The notes beneath the pieces were generated by a model that worked only from the letters and a program-made list of their open reading frames with translations, did not search any database and was not told where the DNA came from. From Eremomyces bilateralis CBS 781.70 (Eukaryota; Ascomycota; Dothideomycetes; Eremomycetales; Eremomycetaceae), in NCBI RefSeq assembly GCF_010015585.1, contig NW_022985099.1:68403-132402 (forward strand): a stretch of DNA of 64,000 nt. The letters run 5' to 3'. Both the position numbers and the translations under genes were made by a program. Shown here piece by piece: positions 43,978 to 53,750 of this stretch (its first letter is position 1; every line of letters begins with the position of its first letter).

Positions 43978-46563
43978 TCACCCACCACTCCCCTCCCCCC
44001 CTCGCTCCGCCGCCCGCCAATTACTCACCTCCGTCTCCACGCTCTCAAACATCTCCCGCGCATCCTGAACCACCCCCTCCTCCCCGGGATTGAACATCAC
44101 CGCGTTCACCAACATCCGCACCAGCTCCCGCTCCAGCTGCGCCGAGTTGACGATCGCCTTTGGTGGCACCACCTCCGCACTCAACGGCAACACGACGCTG
44201 GCGCTCCCGCTCCCGGCCGCGGCCGGCGTGCCGGGGCTCGCTGCCGCGCCGATCCCGGAATCCGCTTGCGACGACGCCGCGGCCGCGACGGTGCGTGCGC
44301 CCGCCGTGATGGCGGCGCGGATGCTCTTGAGGTCGGTGGGGCGGTGGATCATGTCGTAGTAGCCTTCGGCGTCTTTGGCCTTGACGGGGTGGGCGAACAG
44401 CGACGCGTGCTTGTGCGAGGTGATGGTCTGCATGACGGGGTTGCTGACGCGGGAGAAGTTGCGGGTGGCGAGGACGAACTGCGGGCGGACGCCGGTGCCG
44501 GGCGCGGCGGTGGGCGTGGAGCTGCGCCGGGCGTCGGTGGCTTCGGAGGTGGAGCGGACGCTGCGTTTGCGTTTGGGTGGGGCGGGGCGCTGGGTGGTGG
44601 CGAGGGTGCCGCGTCGGCGGCGAGTGCTGATGCCGGTGGTGGGAGTGTGCTCAATGGTGGAGCGGATATCTTCGCTGACTTCGGCGGGGGTGCTGGGCTC
44701 AGGTTTGATGGGGCGGCCGAAGCTGGATTCGGCGTCGATGGATATGTCGTCGGCTTGGGAGACGATCGATTGGCTGCGGGTGCGGCCTCGGAGGGAGCTA
44801 CCGACGGCAGAAGATGCTGCGCTTCCGCGCCTGCGTGGTCTTCCCATGGTCCTTCGTGTTTGACGAGGTTCGGGCTCGGTGAACACAGCCTTTTGGTCTT
44901 CCGTTTGCTTCGGGGTTGGTTGTGTACGCGTTGGTTTGCCTCGTCGAGACCGTGGGGGTGGAGAGGGCGCTCTCTCGCTGATAGGACTCATATGTCGGGG
45001 TCGTTTGGGCATGTGGGCGTCAGTGCTTCCTGCTGGCAAACCATTTACCGTCTGTGCAGTCTTGGCCGCCTTCATGATCCTCGATGGTGGAGTGTCCCGA
45101 AGCCATCCGATGATCGTATTCGATAACTGAGGTGGGACGATTGGCGTGGCCACTGGAGTCGGTGGTTTCGTAACCTGAGGGACGGGTGCCTGGTTCGGCG
45201 GAGATGTTGCGCCAGGTGGTCCAACTGGTGCACCTGGTACCTGCTGAGATTGTGGCTGTGTGCCTGCTCCTAGGTTGACCTGGAATGGGGGGAGCATGTA
45301 ACCTCCTTGAAGATTGTGCTGATAGTTCGACACGTAAGGGACCGTCTGAGGGGACTTCTGGGGGTTCGGTGGAGGTTGCTGGGGCCATGCATTTGGGTGG
45401 ATAGGTGCAGCTTTTTGAGCAGGACTAACGGCATACTCGGGAGAGACGGGAGGCCGGGCACTAGGCTGCGGAATCGGAGGAGTTCCGGAGCCCATATATG
45501 CCGTGATTTTGGCCGGGTCCGGACTCGGCCCAGGCGATGTTTGAGCGGTAGACCTGCTCGGAGGGGATGGAGCCACGCCGGCTGGTGTTCGAGGTAATTG
45601 CGATACCAAGGCCGGAGATCCTCCAGTCGTAGGGTTCTGAGCATATTCAGGAACGGTTCCAGAGGTCGGCGGTTGTTGATGTGGAAGTGATGGTGTCGTA
45701 GAGGGGCTAGGCTGTGTCGGAGTTGCTTCTTCAGGCCTATGAACGTCTGTAATCGTCGGAGACGGCGCGTTGATTGAAGGGATCTGGCCAGGCTGACCGG
45801 CCTGAGGTCGAACATCGCTAGGTTTCTCAGTGGGCGGCTGTTTCAGAGGAGCCGTTTGGGGACCTGGGGACAGACCAGGAACAGTGAATGGCTGCTCCTG
45901 TACGTCTTTTGAAATGTCCGGACCCAATCCTGCCTTTGGAGTCTCGGATGGAGCCTTAGGACCCGTTTTGGCTCCAGTTGGTGCTGGTGAATGGCCGTTT
46001 TCCACGGGCTTGATACCGTTTACGACTCCTTCTCTACCTAAGAACCCTTTCCATTCCCCTTCCTCAATCTCCCGTCGCAATCGCTCATCCCACTCTCCCT
46101 TCTGGATCTCCTGGAGCTCTTTTTGCAACCGCGTGTAGGCTCGTTCCTGATCGCGGATTTCGCGGATGGCATATTGTCGGTATCGCGTGTACAACTTCGT
46201 GATCAATTGCGGAATAAGATGCGCCGCTTGACTCGCTTCCTGCGCGCTCGGGAGGGACGGACTGGGTGCTTTCCGTTTCCTCGATGGGGATGGACCATCT
46301 GGACGAAGGCTATCGTTTTCATTCGCGGAGGGATGTTGCAGATCGCTCTGGATCTCCTCCTTCAGCAGACGAGAGTACAGGTCTCGAAGCGCATCGGCGC
46401 TGAGTCTTCCGGTGTCGAAGGTCGCGGCATTCTTGATAAGCGGGTTGGATTGCAGCAGGCCGGAAACTCGATCGAAGCTCGCATGGTCGACGCCGTAGGA
46501 CGACAGATACTGGAAGAGCAAAAAGGACTCGAGCGGGGAGTACGAGGTGAGGTTAGTGGTCAT
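43978..46563 (-). CDS. Bromodomain protein, Bdc1/BRD8-like
   Basis: Single-exon gene for 861 residues with a C-terminal bromodomain. The conserved fungal N-terminus is LTSYSPLESFLLFQYLSSYG followed by RVSGLLQSNPLIKN and a helical region (QKELQEIQKGEWDERLRREI). A long Pro/Gln/Ser-rich disordered middle follows. The bromodomain (about residues 694-855) shows RNFSRVSNPVMQTITSHKHA, LFAHPVKAKDAEGYYDMIHR and PTDLKSIRAAI, and after a low-complexity Ala/Gly insertion MLVNAVMFNPGEE with the acetyl-lysine-binding Asn in MFNP. The architecture matches fission yeast Bdc1 and animal BRD8, subunits of the NuA4 histone acetyltransferase, so a chromatin role is likely. The long insertion inside the bromodomain is unusual. 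I chose the ATG at 46563; the frame is open farther upstream but has no other ATG. Confidence 0.82.
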   Translation of the reverse strand: MTTNLTSYSPLESFLLFQYLSSYGVDHASFDRVSGLLQSNPLIKNAATFDTGRLSADALRDLYSRLLKEEIQSDLQHPSANENDSLRPDGPSPSRKRKAPSPSLPSAQEASQAAHLIPQLITKLYTRYRQYAIREIRDQERAYTRLQKELQEIQKGEWDERLRREIEEGEWKGFLGREGVVNGIKPVENGHSPAPTGAKTGPKAPSETPKAGLGPDISKDVQEQPFTVPGLSPGPQTAPLKQPPTEKPSDVRPQAGQPGQIPSINAPSPTITDVHRPEEATPTQPSPSTTPSLPHQQPPTSGTVPEYAQNPTTGGSPALVSQLPRTPAGVAPSPPSRSTAQTSPGPSPDPAKITAYMGSGTPPIPQPSARPPVSPEYAVSPAQKAAPIHPNAWPQQPPPNPQKSPQTVPYVSNYQHNLQGGYMLPPFQVNLGAGTQPQSQQVPGAPVGPPGATSPPNQAPVPQVTKPPTPVATPIVPPQLSNTIIGWLRDTPPSRIMKAAKTAQTVNGLPAGSTDAHMPKRPRHMSPISERAPSPPPRSRRGKPTRTQPTPKQTEDQKAVFTEPEPRQTRRTMGRPRRRGSAASSAVGSSLRGRTRSQSIVSQADDISIDAESSFGRPIKPEPSTPAEVSEDIRSTIEHTPTTGISTRRRRGTLATTQRPAPPKRKRSVRSTSEATDARRSSTPTAAPGTGVRPQFVLATRNFSRVSNPVMQTITSHKHASLFAHPVKAKDAEGYYDMIHRPTDLKSIRAAITAGARTVAAAASSQADSGIGAAASPGTPAAAGSGSASVVLPLSAEVVPPKAIVNSAQLERELVRMLVNAVMFNPGEEGVVQDAREMFESVETEVSNWRAAERGGEGSGG

Positions 46564-47767
46564 CACCTTGCGATGGAAGAGCTGCTGCTGCCGTCCCGAT
46601 GGGAGGATGGGCGACGACGGCGGTAGATGGGGTTGGGGGAGAAGCAACAGAGAAGCCACGATGGAGGACGGGTCTCATGATAGCACGAGAACTTGGGAGC
46701 GGAGGGATTCCCTCACACCATTTGATGGACTGATGGTGATGATGCGCGATCGGAGTGGTCGAGATGTGGAGGGATCCACGGGAGGGAAAAGCGATGAAGG
46801 GAGATAATATGGAGGTGGAGGGGTTTGTAAAATTGATGGAGGCGATGATTTTCGAGATGGACTTGATTGAGAATTGAAGATTTGAGGTGGATGGGTTGAT
46901 AGGTTGATGAGTTGAGAGGTGTGAGATGTTGAATGTTGAATGGTGGATGGTGGAAAGTCGATGAATGGTGGATGGGGTTTGCGACCGCCGACCGTAGCCC
47001 GTAGGAGCCTGACTGCCTGAGATTTTGGGAGGCGTTCGGGGGGGGGGCAGACCGGGGGGTGCCGCCTATGATCGGCGCTCAATACAGGGGGTCCCTTTTC
47101 AGTCCTCACACTTCTCGCCAGATCATCACTGGATCACTGCTCAAATGTTCAGATAATATTATTTAGGCTGAAATATTCTTGAACGATAATAATTCCTTGG
47201 TGTTCTTTTTCATTCATCAGATGCATCATGCAGTACCTCTCACATGCCGGCTCCGTGCCTGCCCAGTGACCCATCCTAGTGTTACTCATTTGTACTGAGA
47301 TATAATGATATATAAATCTGTAGCCAGACATGAATCTCAACTTGAACCAGATGACTCCCATGCAATTGGAACACGGCCTCAGCTGTTCAGAAATCATCAT
47401 CAATCCAACGTCGATCATTTGGGACCGAGAAACGGCTCCCCGTACCGTCCTTAGTGTCACACTCCCCCCCACACCTTGACCCTTTCCCTCGTGCCTCCAT
47501 CATCATCCCGAATCTCGACTTCTCCTGACCCTTTCCCATGAACAATTTCAAATCCCCCAAACACTACAAGAATCCCATCATCTACTCTAATATCCCTTTT
47601 CCATTGTCCATCGATATCATTTCTGAGCAAGCGCGCAGAACCAATCCTTAAGCTTCGGATTGTCCGTTCTCAGGAGAGCGTGAAACGTCCCCGACTGTTG
47701 CTTTGACTACTTCCTCCTCCCCTTTCCCGTTTGATATATTGCATAATCCCACCCCCCCACCCCAACC
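46564..47767. other. Divergent promoter region with purine-rich tract
   Basis: 1.2 kb between two divergent genes. A low-complexity tract at about 46800-46975 repeats words such as GTTGAT, GAATGGTGGAT and TTGAGA on the plus strand. A run of ten G lies near 47038, and a C-rich leader precedes the ATG at 47768. No gene seen. Confidence 0.5.
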
Positions 47768-48543
47768 ATGACCGAACCCAAAGACCCCGAAGGCTGGCAA
47801 CAAGTCCAAGAAGCCCAACCCGAGAAGTACTCCCGCCACCCTCTCCCCTCCTCTCCTCAGCTAGCTAACCCTCCCCAGCCTCGGCGCGGCCCTCGACGAC
47901 ATCTTCAAAATGGACACCGGCCTCGACAGTCTCTCCCGCAACGTCGACAACAAGTAACCCATCCCCGGACCTCCCCCTGCCCTGCTCCCGTGTTTATTGT
48001 GCAATACCAGAAACTTACATGTCCACCCTCTCATAGACGCCGCTCCGTCACCTTCCAGAGCCGCGAGCTCGAAGCCCTCGAGGCGCAACTGCGCGCCGCG
48101 GAAGAGCGGTTGCAGAAGGCAGGTTTGGGCCCCTCGTCCGCCTCACCGCCCGCGCGACCTGTCGCAAGGGAAATACAGGCGCAGATTCTACAACGACCGG
48201 AGACGGTATCGGAGGAGGAAGAGGAGGAGGAGTCGAGTGAGGAGGAAGTCGGGAAGCCGGTCAGGAGAGACGAGGCCGAGAGTGAGGAAGAGGAAGAGAG
48301 CGAGGAAGAGGACGAAAGCGAGGAGGACGAATCGGAGAGCGACGATGAGCACGCGCCCGTCACCTCCCGGGTACCGCTTCGCAAACCCCCGGCGCAACCA
48401 CACAGTCTGTCCACCCCGTCCACCGAGCAACGCGTTTGTTGACTGACGCGCTAGAGACCTCGTCCACCGTGAGCAGCGAGTTCGAGCTGGTTGATGCGCC
48501 GCATGCGCGCGAGAACGGGAAGAACACGAAGTCTCCGGGCTGA
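47768..48543 (+). CDS. Acidic coiled-coil protein of unknown function
   Basis: Function not recognised. Proposed exons are 47768-47826, 47879-47953, 48037-48404 and 48455-48543, giving 196 residues. Introns 1 and 2 (52 and 83 bp) have donors GTACTC and GTAACC and CTAAC-like branches. Intron 3 (50 bp) is less sure, with an unusual donor GTCTGT but a good CTGAC branch and CTAG acceptor; it restores a plausible ending (TSSTVSSEFELVDA). Without it the frame ends at 48442. Visible parts are MTEPKDPEGWQQVQEAQPEN, LGAALDDIFKMDTGLDSLSR, a coiled coil (RSVTFQSRELEALEAQLRAA) and an acidic run of Glu, Ser and Asp. It resembles small conserved Aspergillus proteins without a known role. Confidence 0.68.
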
Positions 48544-49625
48544 GGATACGGGGGAGGATGCGAGCTGGGGGGATGGGGTTCGGACCGGTCGTTCTTGAAT
48601 CACTGCTGATGCGTGCGGTGGGTCGCGGGAATGGGTGTCGACGCTGCGTGGGTGCATTGCGATGCTGTTGGGAGTTCCCTGGTGGAATTACTGCTGCTAG
48701 GTCGACACGGACAGGCTACATAGGTACAGACATACAGATATGCTTCGGTTCTTCGACATTGTTTGATCACTAACCACATGTAATTTCTAATACCCGGCAT
48801 TCCATGCCTCTCCTTGTACACGTTCGGCTTCCTCCATTGCATTCGATCCATGAACACGGCGGCATGCTCTCGCCTCTAGGCACACCCATGCCACAACCTC
48901 GACAACGAAATGTCGGAATCCGCGTTTCTATATCGGCTCATGATATCCTCCTAGTAGGAGTCGAATTATCATCATCGGAAGCTTAATGCTTCAACCGATG
49001 TCCCTCATGATGATTGGAGTCCAAACCTCCAGATACCAGGGATACCAGAAGATGAAAAAACCGGAACTGCCCGAGCTCGAATAACCCCCACAGCATTGAT
49101 ATTACAAGGAATTTAATGAATGATGAGGCTCAACCGCTCAAGTTCTATCTCGCGGTTCTCGCCCAAAGCTTCCGTTGATGAACCAGGAGACTGGGATTGC
49201 GAGTTTTCGATTCCCTGCCGCTCCCGGCATCGAGGTAATTATGACGTAGAACCGTTTTATGTCAACTTTTGGACGTCCGATAAGGTAACGTTGAAACTTG
49301 GCCCAATAGGCCAATTAACGGATAGGAAATAAAGGGAGCATACATATCCGACTCTTCTCCGCAAGATCGGGCTAGGATAGAGAGCCGATGTCATCATTAG
49401 GAAGCATGTTGTAATTTGTATGGATGCGAGAAAGATCGCCATGAGCAGGACGGATATTTAGGATTGTTCCATATACAGCAAGAACGACTTTTATAATTCT
49501 ACCGCAAGACTTTCCTATACACAACTCACACGAATCAAGATATTCTCCTAAATATCTTTTCTCCTCAACATCTTTTCTCCTCTGCGTATAACTTCATATC
49601 CCAAGAGATTGAATCGACCATCACC
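48544..49625. other. Intergenic, no gene seen
   Basis: This is the 3' flank of the acidic coiled-coil gene and the promoter of the phosphate carrier. Near 49555-49590 the leader repeats TCTTTTCTCCTC. No gene seen. Confidence 0.45.
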
Positions 49626-50925
49626 ATGTCACAAGCCAAACCACCCCGCCCACCAGCGCCGTCAACGAAGATCGAACTCTTCTCCCCCACCTACTTCGCC
49701 GCATGCACAGTAGGAGGCATCATCGGTATATTATCCCACCTCATCTGGCCTTCTATCACAAGCTAACCCGCCCTGCCAGCATGCGGCCCAACCCACACCG
49801 CGGTCACCCCTCTCGACGTCGTCAAAACCCGCCGCCAAGTCGACTCCTCCCTCTACAAATCCAACCTCCAAGGTTGGCGCACGATCTACCGCGGCGAAGG
49901 CCTCCGCGGCGTCTTCACCGGCTGGTCGCCCACGCTCGTCGGGTACTCGTTCCAAGGTGCCGGAAAATACGGGTTCTACGAGCTGTTCAAATACACGTAC
50001 GGCGAGCGATGGTTTCCGGGGGCGAATAAGACCGTGGTGTACCTCGCTGCATCGGCATCCGCGGAGGCGCTGGCGGATTTGGCGCTGTGTCCGTTAGAGA
50101 TGGTGAAGGTGAGGATGCAGACGACGATTCCGCCGTTCGCGAGGAATATGCGGGAGGGGATGGGGAGGGTGATGCGGGAGGAGGGGGTGAGCGGGTGAGT
50201 GGGACGGGTTGATCGGCGTGAACGAGAAGCGGTGCTGATCGGAGTGAAGGTTTTATAAGGGGTTGTATCCGCTCTGGGGTCGGCAGATACCGTATACGAT
50301 GGTAAGATATGGTCCGCAAGACGATTTGACTCGGTGCTGATGGACTCGCCAGGTCAAATTCGCGACCTTCGAGAAGGCGGTGGAACGGATCTATAAGTTC
50401 CTCGGGAAGCCGAAGGAGTCGTTCAATAGCCTCCAGCAGACGGGGGTCTCGTTCGCTGGCGGATATATTGCTGGTATTGGATGCGCAGCCGTGTCGCATC
50501 CGGCTGGTAAGTTCAGTCGCCGTGAAACATCGAGGATATTACTGATTCGTTTAGATGTGATGGTATCGAAGTTGAACTCCGACAGAAAAGGTGAGCGAAC
50601 ACCTGAAATGGGTTAGCAGTGGTTACCGTACTGACATCGAAAAGCCGGCGAAGGCGCAGTCCAGGCCGTTTCAAGGATCTACAAGAACATAGGATTCCCA
50701 GGCTTGTGGAACGGACTCCCGGTCCGAATCGTCATGATCGGTGAGTATCCAGAGCGGAATATATACAGTCTGAGCTCCGCTGAACCGACAAAAGGAACTC
50801 TGACCGCCTTCCAATGGCTGATATATGACTCGTTCAAAGTATATCTAGGGGTAAGCAACGTGAATCCTCGGATCCCATCATCCTAAGCTAATGTTTGCCA
50901 GCTTCCGACAACGGGAGGACACTGA
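49626..50925 (+). CDS. Mitochondrial phosphate carrier
   Basis: Inner-membrane carrier of the SLC25 family that imports phosphate with H+ (yeast Mir1/Pic2 type), supplying ATP synthase. There are eight exons: 49626-49725, 49780-50194, 50250-50301, 50353-50506, 50555-50590, 50645-50740, 50795-50850 and 50902-50925. They encode 310 residues, and the seven introns are 48-55 bp with consistent phases. The three signature repeats are [16 protein letters not shown] and PADVMVSK. Diagnostic phosphate-carrier blocks are [80 protein letters not shown] and [11 protein letters not shown]. No cleavable presequence is evident beyond a short Pro-rich start. The length is normal and the gene looks intact. 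The many tiny 3' exons (36, 56 and 24 nt) make automated annotation error-prone. Confidence 0.95.
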
Positions 50926-51712
50926 GACCCTGAAGAAGGGTGGTAATTAAAGGTCTTTTTGAACCCCATTATAATTGGGGGTTAGTTGTCATCGTTCTTG
51001 AAGTGTTCGCATCATTTGGTAGGGCGTGGCAAGGTGCTTCGGTGTTCGCGAGGGATATGTACTCTGTATCGGGACTTTAGATCAGATATAAATCAAGTGC
51101 TGGAATATTAGCAATAACGGCTGGAATTTATCGTTGCGGGTGCGGATATCGATCTGATGGTTGTCAGGCGTGGAAATGGCCAGCCCCGTTGATGGGCGAC
51201 ACGTCAGCTCCACAAATGCTTTTCCTCCTTTCACCCGCCATTCCAGCTCCCAGAGGCCAGGGCATCATCACCAACCACCACAGCACGCAATCTGTCATCG
51301 AGCCACAATTGAGTGCAGAATCCCAGCTTAACTGCATCTTACAAATCCTGCCATTCTGCCAAAATGCCAATCACGTAGAATCATGGAATTTCCGGTGCTC
51401 GCCAATCTTAGGACCACTATTGATCGGCGAACCTGTCGGTGGATGGTGACGGGTAAGAGTCAGGGGAGATAGCCGCTACGTCCGCAGGACTCAAATCCAT
51501 CGATTTGAATCATATCCTACTTCTTACTTAAACGTCAGAGTCCTGTCCTCTCGTAATTACAGCCATATTTCTTCTTATCACCATCGGATGGAACTAAGCA
51601 TGCCCTGATAGCCTGCTTAAAGACATTAGGATAAACGTACCGGTCTGAGGGCAGCGCGAGACAGGAGACGTTCACCTGGCCTCCTTTGGCCAGACGTTGA
51701 GAAGCTCCGTGA
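50926..51712. other. Intergenic, no gene seen
   Basis: 3' flank of the carrier gene and promoter of the esterase gene. No motif of note. Confidence 0.4.
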
Positions 51713-53591
51713 ATGTTCCGCCGAAAGAGATGGCAGTTGAATGATTCTGCTTCCCCTGCCGAATCAAAACCTCCGTCGCAGCCATGGGATGTTCCCGGCA
51801 CAGTGAAACTTCCCATTTTCTTTCTCCGTCTACGTTTCCTCGTCTGTCTTGTTGTCCTTGCACTAGTCTTTACCGTCATTCTGGTTGTTCTGGCCGTGAC
51901 CAATGTCTTCGATGGAACCGAGGAGCAGATCCCGACGGTGACAGTGCGGAATGGTACCGTTGAGGGTGTATACCTGAAGGGATATGATCAGGATCAATAC
52001 CTGGGGGTTCCATATGCCGCTGCCCCTGTTGATGACCTCCGATTTCGCAATCCGCAGCCTCTCGCTGAGGGATGGGGACCCGAGTCGTTTAAAGCAAGGG
52101 AACACCAGAAAGCATGCATCGGCTACACCCAAGGGTCTCTGGACCAGTCCGAAGACTGTCTCTACCTCAACATCGTACGAACTAGAACATGCCAGGGCGG
52201 TTGTCCGGTCGTGGTGTGGATCCATGGCGGAGCGTATACCAGCGGCAGCCCGACGGACCCGCAATACGACATGAGTTTCATAGCGCATCAAGCCGACAGA
52301 ATCGGGAAGCCCATGATTGCGGTGTCCATCGCCTACCGTCTCAGTGTCTGGGGGTTTCTGTTCTCGAACCAGACGATCGAAAGCGGAGATACGAACATGG
52401 GCCTCCGTGACCAGCGCTTGGCGCTTCGATGGGTCCAGGAGAATATCGCCGCGTTCGGGGGAGATCCGAGTAAGATTACTCTTATGGGTGAATCGGCAGG
52501 CGCGTCGTCAGTTGGCTATCATTTGACGGCTTATGGTGGTCAAGATGAGAAGCTGTTCCGGGCTGCGATTATGCAGAGCGGGTCACCTATTTTCTATGGC
52601 TCAATCAACGACATAGAGACGCAGCAAATATTATACGACGACCTTGCGAATCAAACAGGTTGCGGACTTGCGCTCGATAGTCTGCGATGTCTCCGCGAGC
52701 AACCTTTCGAGCGGATCGATGGCGTTGTTCGAAATAATGCGACGCTTTGGCTCTCATGGAACCCAGCCATCGATGGAGACTTCATACAAAACCACACCTC
52801 CACCCAGCTTTCCGAGGGTGCGTTTGTCCGAGTTCCGATCCTGACTGGCGTCAACGCAGACGAAGGCACAGGATTCACACCGTATGGGATCTACGACGAT
52901 GCGGATTTCTTCTACGCTCTGACAAGTACGAACTCCTTTCTCGACCACTGTACTACCACTAACAATTTTTGTAGACAAAACCTATGTTCAAGGCGTATCT
53001 GAGGCCTTGGCAACGGAACTCGGCAGAATATATGCGGACGATCTATCCCAGAACATCCCGGCGACTGCCGGGACATATCGACCCCCTTATCCCCAGGGGA
53101 ACCAATGGCGAAGAGCCGCAACCTACTTCGGAGACGCGACGTTCCACGCGAACAAGCGTTTAACTTGCCAGGCGTGGGCCTCTCACGAGGTTCCCGCCTA
53201 CTGCTACCTCTTCGATGCGTTACCGAACGCCTCCACTGAAGATATAATGGGGGTCGCCCACTTTGTAGAAGTGCCATATGTGTTCTACAACCTCCAGGGC
53301 AAAGGGCATGAGGGCGGCCCCAGGCCGTTCGACCATAGCGGGGCGCGATATCTGGAGTTGGCTCGGTTGATGTGTCACTCATGGGTCAGTTTTATAGATA
53401 CGATGGACCCGAACGGCTTCCGGCAGGATGGAGGTGAATTTAGCGATTTGGAAGCCTGGCCGCGCTATGGCACTGATGGACGGAACTTCGTCTTTACAGC
53501 GGAGCGGCCGTGTCGGGCGGAGTTGGATGATTATAGAGCGGACGGAATTGCGTTGATCAATGAGGATCCAGCGAATACATATAATAGATAA
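51713..53591 (+). CDS. Membrane-anchored type B carboxylesterase
   Basis: Serine ester hydrolase of the carboxylesterase/lipase (alpha/beta hydrolase, COesterase) family; the substrate is unknown. Two exons (51713-52925 and 52975-53591) are joined across a 49-bp intron (GTACGA donor, GTAG acceptor), giving 609 residues. After a short cytosolic basic N-terminus (MFRRKRW) there is a signal anchor (LVCLVVLALVFTVILVVLAV), so it is a type II membrane protein with the enzyme outside the cytosol. The oxyanion region is VVVWIHGGAYTSGSP. The catalytic serine is Ser261 in GESAGASS, the acid is Glu near residue 384 in NADEGTGF, and the base is His near residue 499 in VAHFVEVPYVF. The conserved EDCLYLN motif is present. 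N-glycosylation motifs are common (NGT, NQT, NAT). A fungal family member with a transmembrane anchor rather than a cleaved signal is less usual. Confidence 0.9.
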
Positions 53592-53750
53592 GGTTTAGAC
53601 GAATTTTAGACAATAATTAGAGGTTCATTTCTCATTCTACGATTAGGGGGCTCTGATACGAGTGCGTGGGTAAACTATGGTACATAGAATCAGTCTAGGA
53701 TGACCTCAAGGGTGAGAACCAACTGATCCCATTCATCATCATTTAAGAAA

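Noticed and set aside
43915-45126. 403-codon plus-strand frame
   Set aside because: It is antisense to the bromodomain gene; GC-rich third positions leave the opposite strand open.
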